Source: UBA4742 sp963785815 (lineage in GTDB: Bacteria; Actinomycetota; Acidimicrobiia; Acidimicrobiales; Acidimicrobilacustridaceae). From it: a DNA stretch of 64,000 bases. The notes beneath the pieces were generated by a model that was not told the origin of the DNA, searched no databases, and saw nothing but the letters and a program-made list of their open reading frames with translations. The translations under genes and the position numbers were made by a program. The stretch's first letter is position 1. The number at the start of each line of letters is the position of its first letter. Below are positions 41,136-48,974 of the stretch, in pieces. The stretch covers positions 1,054,001 through 1,118,000 of the forward strand of contig CAWAWN010000001.1 in the NCBI GenBank assembly GCA_963785815.1, given 5' to 3'.

Positions 41136-42575
41136 TCAGAACTGGAAGTAGATGAACGGGGCGATGCCGGCGGGCCCCAGCGCGTCGACCAGCACCAGGC
41201 CCACACCGAGCGCCACCACCTGCAGCACGGGGGCCAACCGGCCGAAGCCCTCGGTGAGCCGCTCGGGGATGCGGGGGGGCACGAACTGGGAGGCGAGCAT
41301 GGCCACCACGGTGACCATGAGCAGCGGCGTGACCAGGCTGGAGGATCCGCCACCGTGGAAGAACCGGCCCAGCACGGCCATGGCGTCGGAGAAGTTCGGG
41401 GCCCGGAAGAACACCCAGGCCAGGCAGATCACCTGGAAGGTGACCAGCCACTGCAGGGCGCGCACCAGCGGGGTGGGCAGGCCCATGGGCGCGGGGCGCT
41501 GCGCCCAGCGCTTCTTGATGACCCGCTCGGCCACCAGGGCCACGCCCTGGATGGTCCCCCAGATGACGAAGGTCCAGTTGGCGCCGTGCCACAGGCCGCC
41601 GATGACCATGGTGAGCATGAGGTTGCGGTACACGAAGCCGTCGGTCCCGCGGTTGCCGCCCAGGGGGATGTAGAGGTAGTCGCGCAGCCACCGCGACAGG
41701 GTCATGTGCCACCGGCGCCAGAACTCCTGGAACGACAGCGACCGGTAGGGCGCGTCGAAGTTCTGCGGGAAGCGGATGCCGAGCAGCAGGGCGATGCCGA
41801 TGGCGATGTCGGTGTAGCCCGAGAAGTCGGCGTAGATCTGGATGGCGTAGGCCCAGATGCCCCACAGCACCGCCCACCGGCTGTGCTGGGCGGGCAGGTT
41901 GAACACGGGGTCGGCCACCGTGGCCATGTAGCTGGAGATCACCACCTTCTTGAACAGGCCCCGGAAGATCAGCATGAACGCTTCGGAGGACCGGATGTAG
42001 CGAGGGTCGGGCTGCGAGTCGAGCTGCGGGATGAACTCGCTGGCCCGCACGATCGGGCCGGCCACCAGGTGGGCGAAGAAGGTGAGGTACACAGCGAAGT
42101 CGAGCAGCGGCACGGGCCGCGTCCACACCCCGCGGCCGATGTCGATGACGTAGCTGATGGCCTGGAAGGTGAAGAACGAGATCCCGATGGGCAGCACGAT
42201 CGACAGGGTCGGATCGCCCACGTGGAACCCCAGGGTGTGGAGCCGCTCGGCCACGCTGTCCACGAAGAACCCGGCGTACTTGAACCAGCCGAGCACGCCC
42301 AGGTCGACGACCACGGCCGCGGCCACCAGGGCGCGGCTGCGCGCCGTCTTGGTGGCGTCGGGGCCGAGGGCGGCGTGCACGGCCCGCCCGAACCCCCAGT
42401 TGACCACCACGGTGCCCAGCAGCAGCGGCACCAGACGCCAGTCCCAGTAGCCGTAGAAGTAGATGCTCGAGGCCAGGATGAACAGCCGCCAGGCGAGCGC
42501 GTTGGGGCGCAGCAACCAGCTCCCCGAGAACACGATCAGGAAGAAGATCGCGAAGTCGATGGTGGGGAAAAGCAT
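41136..42575 (-). CDS. MBOAT family O-acyltransferase (AlgI-like)
   Basis: A 479-residue polytopic membrane protein of the AlgI/DltB/PatA group. Landmarks: LPIGISFFTFQAISYVIDI, YADFSGYTDIAIGIALLLG, FQEFWRRWHMTLSRWLRDYL, PLGGNRG and the catalytic-His segment GGLWHGANWTFVIWG. Such proteins acetylate surface polysaccharides from acyl donors. The ATG at 42573-42575 has a GGAGGG upstream. It is first in a two-gene unit with the SGNH protein. The open frame continuing upstream into the mutase region is a shadow. Confidence 0.93.
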   Translation of the reverse strand: MLFPTIDFAIFFLIVFSGSWLLRPNALAWRLFILASSIYFYGYWDWRLVPLLLGTVVVNWGFGRAVHAALGPDATKTARSRALVAAAVVVDLGVLGWFKYAGFFVDSVAERLHTLGFHVGDPTLSIVLPIGISFFTFQAISYVIDIGRGVWTRPVPLLDFAVYLTFFAHLVAGPIVRASEFIPQLDSQPDPRYIRSSEAFMLIFRGLFKKVVISSYMATVADPVFNLPAQHSRWAVLWGIWAYAIQIYADFSGYTDIAIGIALLLGIRFPQNFDAPYRSLSFQEFWRRWHMTLSRWLRDYLYIPLGGNRGTDGFVYRNLMLTMVIGGLWHGANWTFVIWGTIQGVALVAERVIKKRWAQRPAPMGLPTPLVRALQWLVTFQVICLAWVFFRAPNFSDAMAVLGRFFHGGGSSSLVTPLLMVTVVAMLASQFVPPRIPERLTEGFGRLAPVLQVVALGVGLVLVDALGPAGIAPFIYFQF

Positions 42576-42730
42576 CGGCGAGCGACCCTCCAGACCGCCG
42601 CCAGGAGCCCCTCGGATCCGGCGTCGGCGCACGGTACTCGATGGCCCTTGGCCGGGCCGGACCGAACCATGACGAACCGGTGTGATCTCGGCGCCGGGCC
42701 CAAGCCGGTGGCGCGCTCGGGTTGGCGGGC

Positions 42731-44467
42731 TCAGGTGGCCGACGCGCCCAACCCGTCGAGGGGGCCGGCCTGGAGGGCGGCCACCACCTCGGCCGCCCGC
42801 TCGTGCCCGCGACGGCGGGCGGCCGCCGAGCCATCGGGCCCCACCGGCTCCACCACCTCGACGTAGGCCTTGAGCTTGGGCTCGGTGCCGCTGGGCCGCA
42901 GGCACACCCGCGTGCCGTCGTCCAGCCCGAGCACCAGGGCGTCGGCCGGTGGCCGCCCTTCGGTCGGGCGGGCCATGTCCCGCAGCGAGCGCACGGGCAC
43001 CCCGCCCAACGAGTCGGGCGGCTGGCGGCGCAGCCCGGCCATGGCGTCGGCCAGGCGGGCCCCGCCGGCGGCGCCCTCGTCGCGCCACGACACGCTGCGG
43101 GTCACGTGCTCACCGAACCGGCGGCCGAGGGCATCGAGGCGGTCCCACACCGTGGCGCCCTCGGCTCGGGCGGCGTCGACCAGCTGGGCGAAGCAGACGG
43201 CGGCGCTGATGCCGTCCTTGTCGCGCACGCCCGCGTCGACCGAGAAGCCCAACGCCTCCTCGTAGCCGAACACGAACCGCCAGTCCGGGTGGTCGAGGCC
43301 CGGCCGCACCACCCACTTGAAGCCGGTGGCCACCTCGGCGTAGTGCACGCCCGCCTCCGCGGCCTGGCGGCTCAGCAGGTGGGACGACACGTAGGTGGTC
43401 ACCACCAGGCGATCGCTCCCACTGGTCGTCGACAGGACGTGGTCGGCCAGCAGGGCACCGATCTGGTCACCGGTCAGCGCCACCCACCCGCTCGCCTGCT
43501 GGTCGGCGACCATGACGGCCAGGCGATCGGCGTCGGGGTCGTTGGCCATCACCAGATCGGCCTGCACGGCGGTGGCCAACACCGCCACCCGGTCGAGCGC
43601 GCCCGGCTCCTCGGGGTTGGGGAAGGGCAGGGTCGGGAAGTCCGGGTCGGGGGCGAACTGCTCGGCCACCACGTCGAGGTGGTCGTAGCCGGCCTGGGCC
43701 AGCGCCCGTCGGGCCGACTCTCCCCCGACGCCGTGCATCGGGGTGTAGGCGATGTGCAGCGGGGCGCGGTCGGCGCCCGGGCGCGGCGGGGCGCCAGTCG
43801 CCCGCGTGGCCGCGGCCACGTGCGCCAGGTAGGCGTCGAGCAGCTCGGGTCCCAGCGACTCGATGGCCGGGTCGGCGTCGGGGGCCAGGGCCGGAGGCCC
43901 CTCGGCCGCGACCGCGTCGATGGCGTCGGCGATCTCCACATCGACCGGGGGGATGATCTGGGCCCCGTCGCCCAGGTACACCTTGTACCCGTTGTCGCCC
44001 GCCGGGTTGTGGCTGGCCGTGCACATGACGCCGGCATCGGCCCCCAGGTGGCGCACGGCGAAGGCCAGGGCGGGCGTGGGACAGGTGCGGTCGAACAGCT
44101 GCGCCTCCAGCCCGGCGGCGACCAGCACGCGGGCCGTGTCGCGGGCGAACCGATCGGAGAGGTGCCGGGCGTCGTAGCCGACGACCACGCGCCGGCCCGG
44201 GCCGAGCCAGCGGGCCAGCCCGGCCGCGGCCTGGCGCACCACCAGCACGTTCATGCGCATGGGTCCGGCACCCAGGGCGGCCCGCAACCCGGCGGTGCCG
44301 AACTGCAGCCGCCCGGCGAAGCGATCGGCCAGATCCGCCCCGGCGTCGACGTCACCGGCCTCGGCGTCGGCGATCAGGCGGTCGAGCTCGGCCCCGGTGA
44401 CCGGGTCGGGGTCGTCGTCACGCCACCCGCGCGCCCTCGCGAGCACGGCGGCCAGATCCGAGGTCAT
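42731..44467 (-). CDS. Phosphohexomutase (phosphomannomutase/phosphoglucomutase family, PgcA-like)
   Basis: A 578-residue four-domain alpha-D-phosphohexomutase. Domain 1 has LQFGTAGLRAALGAGPMRMN and the phosphoserine loop TASHNPAGDNGYK; the metal loop is DPDADR; the sugar loop is GYEEALGFSV; the phosphate-binding loop is LRPSGTEPKLK. It interconverts hexose 1- and 6-phosphates, linking glycolysis with glycogen (glgX and glgB lie 14-20 kb away) and sugar nucleotides. Length and an N-terminal extension point to the PgcA/PGM2 subgroup rather than short PMM. It is upstream of the MBOAT pair with a 155-base gap holding nothing obvious. Confidence 0.92.
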   Translation of the reverse strand: MTSDLAAVLARARGWRDDDPDPVTGAELDRLIADAEAGDVDAGADLADRFAGRLQFGTAGLRAALGAGPMRMNVLVVRQAAAGLARWLGPGRRVVVGYDARHLSDRFARDTARVLVAAGLEAQLFDRTCPTPALAFAVRHLGADAGVMCTASHNPAGDNGYKVYLGDGAQIIPPVDVEIADAIDAVAAEGPPALAPDADPAIESLGPELLDAYLAHVAAATRATGAPPRPGADRAPLHIAYTPMHGVGGESARRALAQAGYDHLDVVAEQFAPDPDFPTLPFPNPEEPGALDRVAVLATAVQADLVMANDPDADRLAVMVADQQASGWVALTGDQIGALLADHVLSTTSGSDRLVVTTYVSSHLLSRQAAEAGVHYAEVATGFKWVVRPGLDHPDWRFVFGYEEALGFSVDAGVRDKDGISAAVCFAQLVDAARAEGATVWDRLDALGRRFGEHVTRSVSWRDEGAAGGARLADAMAGLRRQPPDSLGGVPVRSLRDMARPTEGRPPADALVLGLDDGTRVCLRPSGTEPKLKAYVEVVEPVGPDGSAAARRRGHERAAEVVAALQAGPLDGLGASAT

Positions 44468-44533
44468 GGCCCGCCAGTCTGCCCCGGTCCGGAGCTCGAC
44501 CGGGCCGAGGCGGACCGGATCAGACCGATCGAG

Positions 44534-45130
44534 CTAGCTCCTCGCCCAGCCTCCGGACACGACGCCCTCGGGGGCGGTCTCCGTGCTCGGCGTCGGCCTG
44601 GCTGCCGGGGTCACCACGTCGATGGTGGCCGACACCCCGACCATGTCGAGCACGAAGTCCGTCGATCCTCCGCCACCGCAGCGGACCTTGATGGCCCCGT
44701 CGCCGTCGAAGCCGGTGAAGACGTTGTTGGCCAGGATCTGGTTGGGACCGAACCAGTTGATGCTGGAGGTGCCGGGCCAGGACACGTCGTTGGGGAAGAT
44801 GGACAGATAGCCGGTGGTGGCGGTGCCGGTGACGGTGACGTTGAACAGGACGGCCACCCAGTTGGTCGGGAACGGGGAGTCCGGCGTGATCGCGCCCGAC
44901 TCGCCACTCGAGATGGGGCCTGGACCGCCGGGATCGCGGGTGTCGAAGTACCGCACCGGTGTGATCGGGCTGAACACGGGCAGGCTGGCCGTCCCGGTGG
45001 CCGACGCGGGTTGGGCCAGGCCCACCGCGGCCACGCCGGCGGCGGCGGCCATGACGCCACCACCGACCAGCAGGTCGCGGCGCCGAGGTCGGGACGGGGA
45101 CGGTTCGTCGAGTCGGTCTTCCATTGCCAT
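44534..45130 (-). CDS. Tat-exported secreted protein with a beta-rich surface-repeat domain
   Basis: A 198-residue protein. The N-terminus has a twin-arginine signal (RRRDLLVGGGVMAAAAGVAA followed by a PASA cleavage region). The mature part is one copy of a module often found repeated in large actinobacterial secreted proteins: VRYFDTRDPGGPG, VAVLFNVTVTGTATTGYLSI, INWFGPNQILANNV, and a closing FVLDMVGV. The function of that module is unknown; surface adhesion is a guess. The start is the ATG at 45128-45130, with a second ATG six bases later. A TAGGGT box about 60 bases upstream could be its promoter. Confidence 0.65.
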   Translation of the reverse strand: MAMEDRLDEPSPSRPRRRDLLVGGGVMAAAAGVAAVGLAQPASATGTASLPVFSPITPVRYFDTRDPGGPGPISSGESGAITPDSPFPTNWVAVLFNVTVTGTATTGYLSIFPNDVSWPGTSSINWFGPNQILANNVFTGFDGDGAIKVRCGGGGSTDFVLDMVGVSATIDVVTPAARPTPSTETAPEGVVSGGWARS

Positions 45131-45237
45131 GGCGCCTCTCGGGTTGGGACGCCCCATCGCGCCACGGGGTCGACGGATCTGTCGAGCGCCGCACCCTAGC
45201 CGCCGCCGGAGCGGGGGGCGTGGGATGATCCGTCCCC

Positions 45238-45897
45238 ATGGCCGAGCGCTCCCCCACGCCCACCATCGCCGAGATCGTCATCGGCGACGAGCCCACGTCG
45301 TGGACGGCCGCCGGCTTCCACGTCGATCCCGACGGCGCGTGCCGGGTGGGCCACACCCGCCTGCGCCTGGTCGGCCGCGACGGCGGCAAGCGCATCTTGA
45401 GCTGGTCGTTGCGCGATGTCGCCCCCGGGGCCATCGACGCTGAACAGCAGCTCGACGGGCTGCCCACCACGGCCAGCGCCGCCCCGCCGCCCGAGCCGGC
45501 GTCCCATCCCCTCGGGGTCCGCCTGATCGACCACGTGGTGGTGGCCTCCCCAGACCGGGCCCGCTCCACCCGCGCCTTCGAGTCCGCCGGCTTCGTGGCC
45601 CGACGGGTGCGCCAGACCGACTCCTACGGCGCGCCCATGAGCCAGACGTTCTTCCGGGCCGGCGAGGTCATCATCGAGCTCGTCAGCCTGGAGGGCGCCG
45701 AGCCCTCCCAGGACCCGTCCGGCTTCTTCGGGCTGGCGCTGACCGTCGACGACCTGGACGCGGCCGCCGAGCGGCTGGGTCCGGCCCTGGGCCAGATCAA
45801 GGAAGCGGTCCAGCCCGGTCGAAGCATCGCCACCCTGCGCCACCGCGACCTGGGGATCAGCGTGGCCATCGCCCTCATGAGCCCGGAGCCGACCTGA
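45238..45897 (+). CDS. VOC-superfamily (glyoxalase-like) protein
   Basis: A 219-residue protein with two degenerate VOC halves. The second (from about residue 95) is clear: GVRLIDHVVVASPDRARSTRAF, GEVIIELVSLEG and FFGLALTVDDLDAAAERLG. The first half (GDEPTSWTAAGFHVD, then HTRLRLVGRDGGKRILSWSL) is more divergent. Metal ligands His and Glu are suggested but not complete enough to name an activity. A GATGAT -10-like box ends 8 bases before the ATG. It is divergent from the Tat-exported protein and followed by a hypothetical gene. Confidence 0.72.
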   Translation: MAERSPTPTIAEIVIGDEPTSWTAAGFHVDPDGACRVGHTRLRLVGRDGGKRILSWSLRDVAPGAIDAEQQLDGLPTTASAAPPPEPASHPLGVRLIDHVVVASPDRARSTRAFESAGFVARRVRQTDSYGAPMSQTFFRAGEVIIELVSLEGAEPSQDPSGFFGLALTVDDLDAAAERLGPALGQIKEAVQPGRSIATLRHRDLGISVAIALMSPEPT

Positions 45898-45935
45898 CCG
45901 GGCCGGAGGGCGGACCGACGGCCGCCACCAGCCGG

Positions 45936-45941
45936 TAGCCT
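45936..45941 (+). promoter_or_regulatory. -10-like box TAGCCT, 9 nt before the ATG at 45951
   Basis: It suggests the hypothetical gene at 45951 has its own leaderless promoter despite lying 53 bases after the VOC gene. Confidence 0.4.
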
Positions 45942-45950
45942 CGGCTCCGG

Positions 45951-46556
45951 ATGCTCGATCATGTCTTCACCGATGCCATCGGGGCCCTGCGGGACGCCTT
46001 CGAGAGCGCCCTGCTCGAACGGCAGGCCTTCGAGGAGCGCTTCCAGGTCGACGTGCTCTTGGGCGATACCACCTGGGAGACCAGCTACAGCCTGCCCGGC
46101 GAGGGGATGCCGCCCCGGGTGCAGGCCGACATCACCCTGGGCTGGCCCACCTGGGCGCAGAGCTCGTATCGCTCCTGGTACATCGGCGAGCCCATCGACG
46201 AGCCGCCGCGCATCGAGATCGAGATCGTGCTGCGCGTCCAGCGGCTGAAGTCGAGCCCCGACCCGGCCCGGCTGGTCCGCGCCCTGCCCGAACAGAGCCC
46301 GCCCATCGGCTCCCACCGCCTCGACCGCTCGGGACCGACCATCGAGACCCTGTTCCTCGAGAGCCTCGACGACGCCGAGTACGCCATCGAGGTCTCCTAC
46401 GAGGGCTCCTACGACTTCGCCGAGGACACCCTCAAGGACGGTTCGATCCTCGACGACCACTTCTCGGCCATGGGCGGGTGGATCTCGTCGGTGCTGGTGA
46501 AGGTGGGCGACCTCACCTACGACTTCCTGCCTCCGCTCGACCTCGACCAGAACTGA
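45951..46556 (+). CDS. Hypothetical protein, unrecognised family
   Basis: A 201-residue acidic protein without signal peptide, membrane segment or known motif. Alternating hydrophobic patterns (RIEIEIVLRVQRL, TIETLFLESLDDAEYAIEVSYE) suggest a mostly beta structure. The C-terminal part holds a regular helix-strand run ending DFLPPLDLDQN. Codon use and GC content match its neighbours, so it is probably a real, native gene. It lies between the VOC protein and the convergent TetR regulator, which gives no functional hint. Confidence 0.6.
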   Translation: MLDHVFTDAIGALRDAFESALLERQAFEERFQVDVLLGDTTWETSYSLPGEGMPPRVQADITLGWPTWAQSSYRSWYIGEPIDEPPRIEIEIVLRVQRLKSSPDPARLVRALPEQSPPIGSHRLDRSGPTIETLFLESLDDAEYAIEVSYEGSYDFAEDTLKDGSILDDHFSAMGGWISSVLVKVGDLTYDFLPPLDLDQN

Positions 46557-46579
46557 CCGCGCTCCCCGCCCCGGCGCGC

Positions 46580-47365
46580 TCAGCCGCCGACCAGGTGCTG
46601 GCCGGCCCGGCGCATCTCGTGGTCGAAGAAGCCGTCGTAGTCGTGGATCACGTTGTGGAGGTGCCCGAACAGCTCGAAGCTGATGGTGCCGAAGAGCTGT
46701 GTCCACACGGCCAGGCCCCGGGCCAGCACCTCGTCGGGCACGCCCGCCGCGGCCTGCCGGCGGAGGCCGGCCAGGTCGGCGCGGACCGTCCGGGTCATGG
46801 CCGGGCCGTGGCCGGTGACCTCGATCTCACCACGGGCCACGCCTTCGACCAGCACCTGGAGCAGGGCCAGGGCGGGGCGGGCCGCCGGCCCGACGGTGTC
46901 GGTCGGCGCCGCGTAGCCCGGCACCGGGCTGCCGTAGATGAGGGCGTACTCGTTGGTGTGGGCCAGGGCCCAGCCCCGCACGGCCCTGGCCAGGGCCAGC
47001 CAGCGCTCGACCACGGTGGGGCGAGCCGCGGCCACCGCCTCCTCCGCCACCTGCCCCACCGCGGTGTAGGCCTCGACGATGAGGGCGGTGAGCAGGTCGT
47101 CGCGGCTGGGGAAGTAGCGGTAGACGGCGGAGGAGACCATGCCCACCTCGCGGGCCACCGCCCGCAGGGAGAGGGCGGCCGCGCCCACCTCGGCCAGCTG
47201 CCGGCGGCCGGCGTCGAGGATCTCAGCGGTGAGCTCGGCCCGGACCCGGGCGCGGGCCCCCGCTGCGGTCGGGCGGGCCCCCGCTGCGGTCGGGCGGCCC
47301 CCCGCTGCGGTCGGGCGGGCCCCAGCCGCGGTCGGGCGGGCGGACGTGGGGGTCGTGGTGGTCAT
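46580..47365 (-). CDS. TetR-family regulator with an N-terminal tandem repeat
   Basis: A 261-residue regulator. Residues about 40-88 form the HTH domain (EILDAGRRQLAEVGAAALSL, then SSAVYRYFPSRDDLL). The C-terminal ligand domain contains YALIYGSPVPGY, as in WHG-domain TetR proteins. The first 38 residues are unusual: four tandem copies of a seven-residue RPTAAG[A/G] unit, encoded by 21-bp DNA repeats. The ATG at 47363-47365 is six bases from a CATGAT -10 box, a leaderless arrangement. It probably represses itself and the divergent deazaflavin-type reductase through palindromes at 47407 and 47464. Confidence 0.87.
   Translation of the reverse strand: MTTTTPTSARPTAAGARPTAAGGRPTAAGARPTAAGARARVRAELTAEILDAGRRQLAEVGAAALSLRAVAREVGMVSSAVYRYFPSRDDLLTALIVEAYTAVGQVAEEAVAAARPTVVERWLALARAVRGWALAHTNEYALIYGSPVPGYAAPTDTVGPAARPALALLQVLVEGVARGEIEVTGHGPAMTRTVRADLAGLRRQAAAGVPDEVLARGLAVWTQLFGTISFELFGHLHNVIHDYDGFFDHEMRRAGQHLVGG
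47253..47340. repeat. Four tandem 21-bp repeats inside the TetR coding region
   Basis: The block GCTGCGGTC recurs at 47262, 47283 and 47304, and in changed form at 47325, exactly 21 bases apart. The period is a multiple of three, so copy-number change would lengthen or shorten the protein without a frameshift. Confidence 0.85.
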
Positions 47366-47371
47366 GGCGCC

Positions 47372-47400
47372 ATCATGCTCCGGAACGAGAGCGATGGCAA
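47372..47400 (-). promoter_or_regulatory. tetR promoter TTGCCA-N17-CATGAT
   Basis: On the minus strand the -35 TTGCCA (47395-47400) and -10 CATGAT (47372-47377) are 17 bases apart. The -10 ends six bases before the tetR ATG. Its spacer contains an ACGAGAGC half-site also found in the second operator. Confidence 0.65.
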
Positions 47401-47406
47401 GCATCG

Positions 47407-47447
47407 AGAGCAATGCTCTTGACAGGCGAGGCAGACCGGTCCATGAT
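47407..47447 (+). promoter_or_regulatory. Promoter TTGACA-N17-CATGAT with operator O1 over the -35
   Basis: The -35 TTGACA (47419-47424) is consensus and the -10 CATGAT (47442-47447) follows after 17 bases. The palindrome AGAGCA-A-TGCTCT (47407-47419) touches the -35, so a bound TetR dimer would block RNA polymerase. It drives the reductase gene at 47498 with a leader of about 44 bases. Confidence 0.75.
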
Positions 47448-47463
47448 GCGATCAGTCCGAAAC

Positions 47464-47478
47464 GAGAGCAGTGCTCTC
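47464..47478. promoter_or_regulatory. TetR operator O2, 15-bp palindrome
   Basis: GAGAGCA-G-TGCTCTC is a perfect palindrome about one central base. Its core matches O1 (47407-47419), and its centre is 58 bases away. It lies in the leader of the reductase gene, 19 bases before the ATG. Confidence 0.72.
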
Positions 47479-47497
47479 ACAAACCGAGGGGACCGAC

Positions 47498-47959
47498 ATG
47501 GAGATCACGATGAGCGAGGCCGTCGACCACTACCGCCAGCCCGGCTGGTTCACCACCAACGTGTTCAACCGGGCCGTGGCCTTCATGACCCGGCACGGCC
47601 TGAGCGTGTGGGGCTCGCGGGAGTTGCGGGTCCGCGGCCGCAAGACCGGCGAGTGGCGCACCACGCCGGTGAACCTGCTCACCATCGAGGGCAGCGAGTA
47701 CCTGGTGGCGCCGCGGGGCGAGACCCAGTGGGTGCGCAACATGCGGGTGGCGGGTGGCGGTGAGCTGCGGGTGGGGCGCCGGGTCGAGGCCTTCACCGTG
47801 ACCGAGATCACCGGTGAGGCCAAGGTGGCGGTGCTCCGGGCCTACCTGCGCCGCTGGAAGATTGAGGTGGGCGTCTTCTTCGACGGCGTCAGCGCCGAGT
47901 CGACCGACGACGAGATCACCGCCATCGCACCCAGGCACCCCGTCTTCCGAATCTCCTAG
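47498..47959 (+). CDS. Deazaflavin (F420)-dependent nitroreductase-like protein (DDN/FDOR family)
   Basis: A 153-residue split-barrel protein. Landmarks are LRVRGRKTGEWRTTPVNLL, YLVAPRGETQWVRNMRVAGGGELR, typical of the FDOR-A/Ddn group that reduces quinones, nitro compounds or fatty substrates with F420H2. The ATG at 47498 follows a GAGGGG ribosome site; a GTG-type start further upstream would cut into operator O2. It is controlled by a strong promoter with two TetR palindromes. Repeat copy B begins at its stop codon. Confidence 0.85.
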   Translation: MEITMSEAVDHYRQPGWFTTNVFNRAVAFMTRHGLSVWGSRELRVRGRKTGEWRTTPVNLLTIEGSEYLVAPRGETQWVRNMRVAGGGELRVGRRVEAFTVTEITGEAKVAVLRAYLRRWKIEVGVFFDGVSAESTDDEITAIAPRHPVFRIS

Positions 47960-48049
47960 CCCTCTGGTCGGCAAGCCTCCCGGCGGGCGCCTTCGGCATC
48001 CGGGTGCCATCGGTCCAGCGGCTTCGGGCTGGCGCCCTGCGCCTTCCGG
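47959..48049 (-). repeat. Intergenic structured repeat, copy B
   Basis: On the minus strand this copy aligns end to end with copy A, with only two one-base gaps. The 32-base core around ACCCGGATGCCGAAGG differs by one base. The 5' stem GGGC-GCCA-GCCC replaces GCCC-GCCA-GGGC of copy A, so pairing is kept while all outer bases change. It lies between the convergent reductase and isomerase genes and starts on the last base of the reductase stop codon. Confidence 0.72.
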
Positions 48050-48071
48050 GGACCCTGGCGACCGGCTGGGC

Positions 48072-48941
48072 CTACAGTCCCTGGTCGGGGCTGGGCAGCA
48101 GGTCGTCGAAGACAGGCTCGCGGCTGTCGGCCTTGGCCGAGAAGGTCTCCATCATGTCGGCGGGCTGGAACATGCCGGTCTGCCAGGTGGCGATGTAGTT
48201 CAGGCTGTCGGCCACCGAGTGGTCGCGGGCGTAGGTGATCATCTCCTTCGAACCCCAGATGGCCAGCGGGCTCTTGGCTGCGATCTCCGCCGCCACCGCC
48301 AGCGTGCCCTCGACCAGGGCGGCGTGGTCGTCGAACACCCGGTTGACCAGCCCGAGCTCGTGGGCCCGGGCGGCGGGAAGGCGACCGCCCACGTAGGCCA
48401 GCTCCCGGGCGATGCCCTCGGGGATCAGCTTGGGCAGCCGCTGCAGGGTGCCCACGTCCGCGGTCATGCCGATGTTGATCTCCTGGATCACGAAGAAGGC
48501 GTCGGCCGAGGCGTAGCGCAGGTCGCAGGCGGTCACCAGATCCACCGCTCCGCCGATGCAGCCCCCGTGGATGGCGGCCAGCACCGGCATGCGGGCCTGC
48601 TCGAGGGCGGTGAAGGTGCCCTGCAGCAGCAGCGCCGTCTCGCGCAGCTGGGCCCGCCGCCGTCCGAGCTCGGTGGAGCGGGTCCCGGCCTCCGAGCCTG
48701 ACCCCGAGGCCGCGACGCCACCGCCTCCGGTGAAGACGGCCAGGTCCATCCCGGCCGAGAAGTGCCTGCCGGTGGACGAGATGACGATGGCCCGGGCCCG
48801 GCCCTCGGCCGAGATGCCTCCGACGATGGCGGGCAGCTCGGTCCAGAACTCGGGGATCATCGAGTTCAACTTGTCCGGGCGGTTCAGCTGGACATGAGCG
48901 ACGTGGTCGCTCTCGGTGACGTCGAAGCAGGTGTACCCCAT
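48072..48941 (-). CDS. Enoyl-CoA hydratase/isomerase family, dienoyl-CoA isomerase (ECH1)-like
   Basis: A 289-residue crotonase-fold protein. Oxyanion-hole segments are FSAGMDLAVF and IHGGCIGGAVDLVTACDLRY. The following FFVIQEINIGMTADVGTLQRLPKLI matches delta3,5-delta2,4-dienoyl-CoA isomerase, whose catalytic Glu and Asp lie in exactly this stretch, together with the preceding Asp. It would rearrange double bonds during unsaturated fatty acid breakdown. A TAGGCT box seven bases before the ATG suggests its own leaderless promoter, although it follows the PhyH gene by 33 bases. A low-complexity Gly/Ser insert lies at residues about 72-90. Confidence 0.87.
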   Translation of the reverse strand: MGYTCFDVTESDHVAHVQLNRPDKLNSMIPEFWTELPAIVGGISAEGRARAIVISSTGRHFSAGMDLAVFTGGGGVAASGSGSEAGTRSTELGRRRAQLRETALLLQGTFTALEQARMPVLAAIHGGCIGGAVDLVTACDLRYASADAFFVIQEINIGMTADVGTLQRLPKLIPEGIARELAYVGGRLPAARAHELGLVNRVFDDHAALVEGTLAVAAEIAAKSPLAIWGSKEMITYARDHSVADSLNYIATWQTGMFQPADMMETFSAKADSREPVFDDLLPSPDQGL

Positions 48942-48974
48942 GGCCCGGAGCCTAGGCCCGATGCAGGCCGCCGA

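Noticed and set aside
45898..45935. Another copy of the intergenic repeat, because of GGCCGGAGGGCGGACC.
   Set aside because: Only a short G/C-rich end motif matches; the ACCCGGATG core and stems are absent.
47253..47340. Short CRISPR-like array.
   Set aside because: The 21-bp units are contiguous, without spacers, and in frame within the TetR coding sequence.
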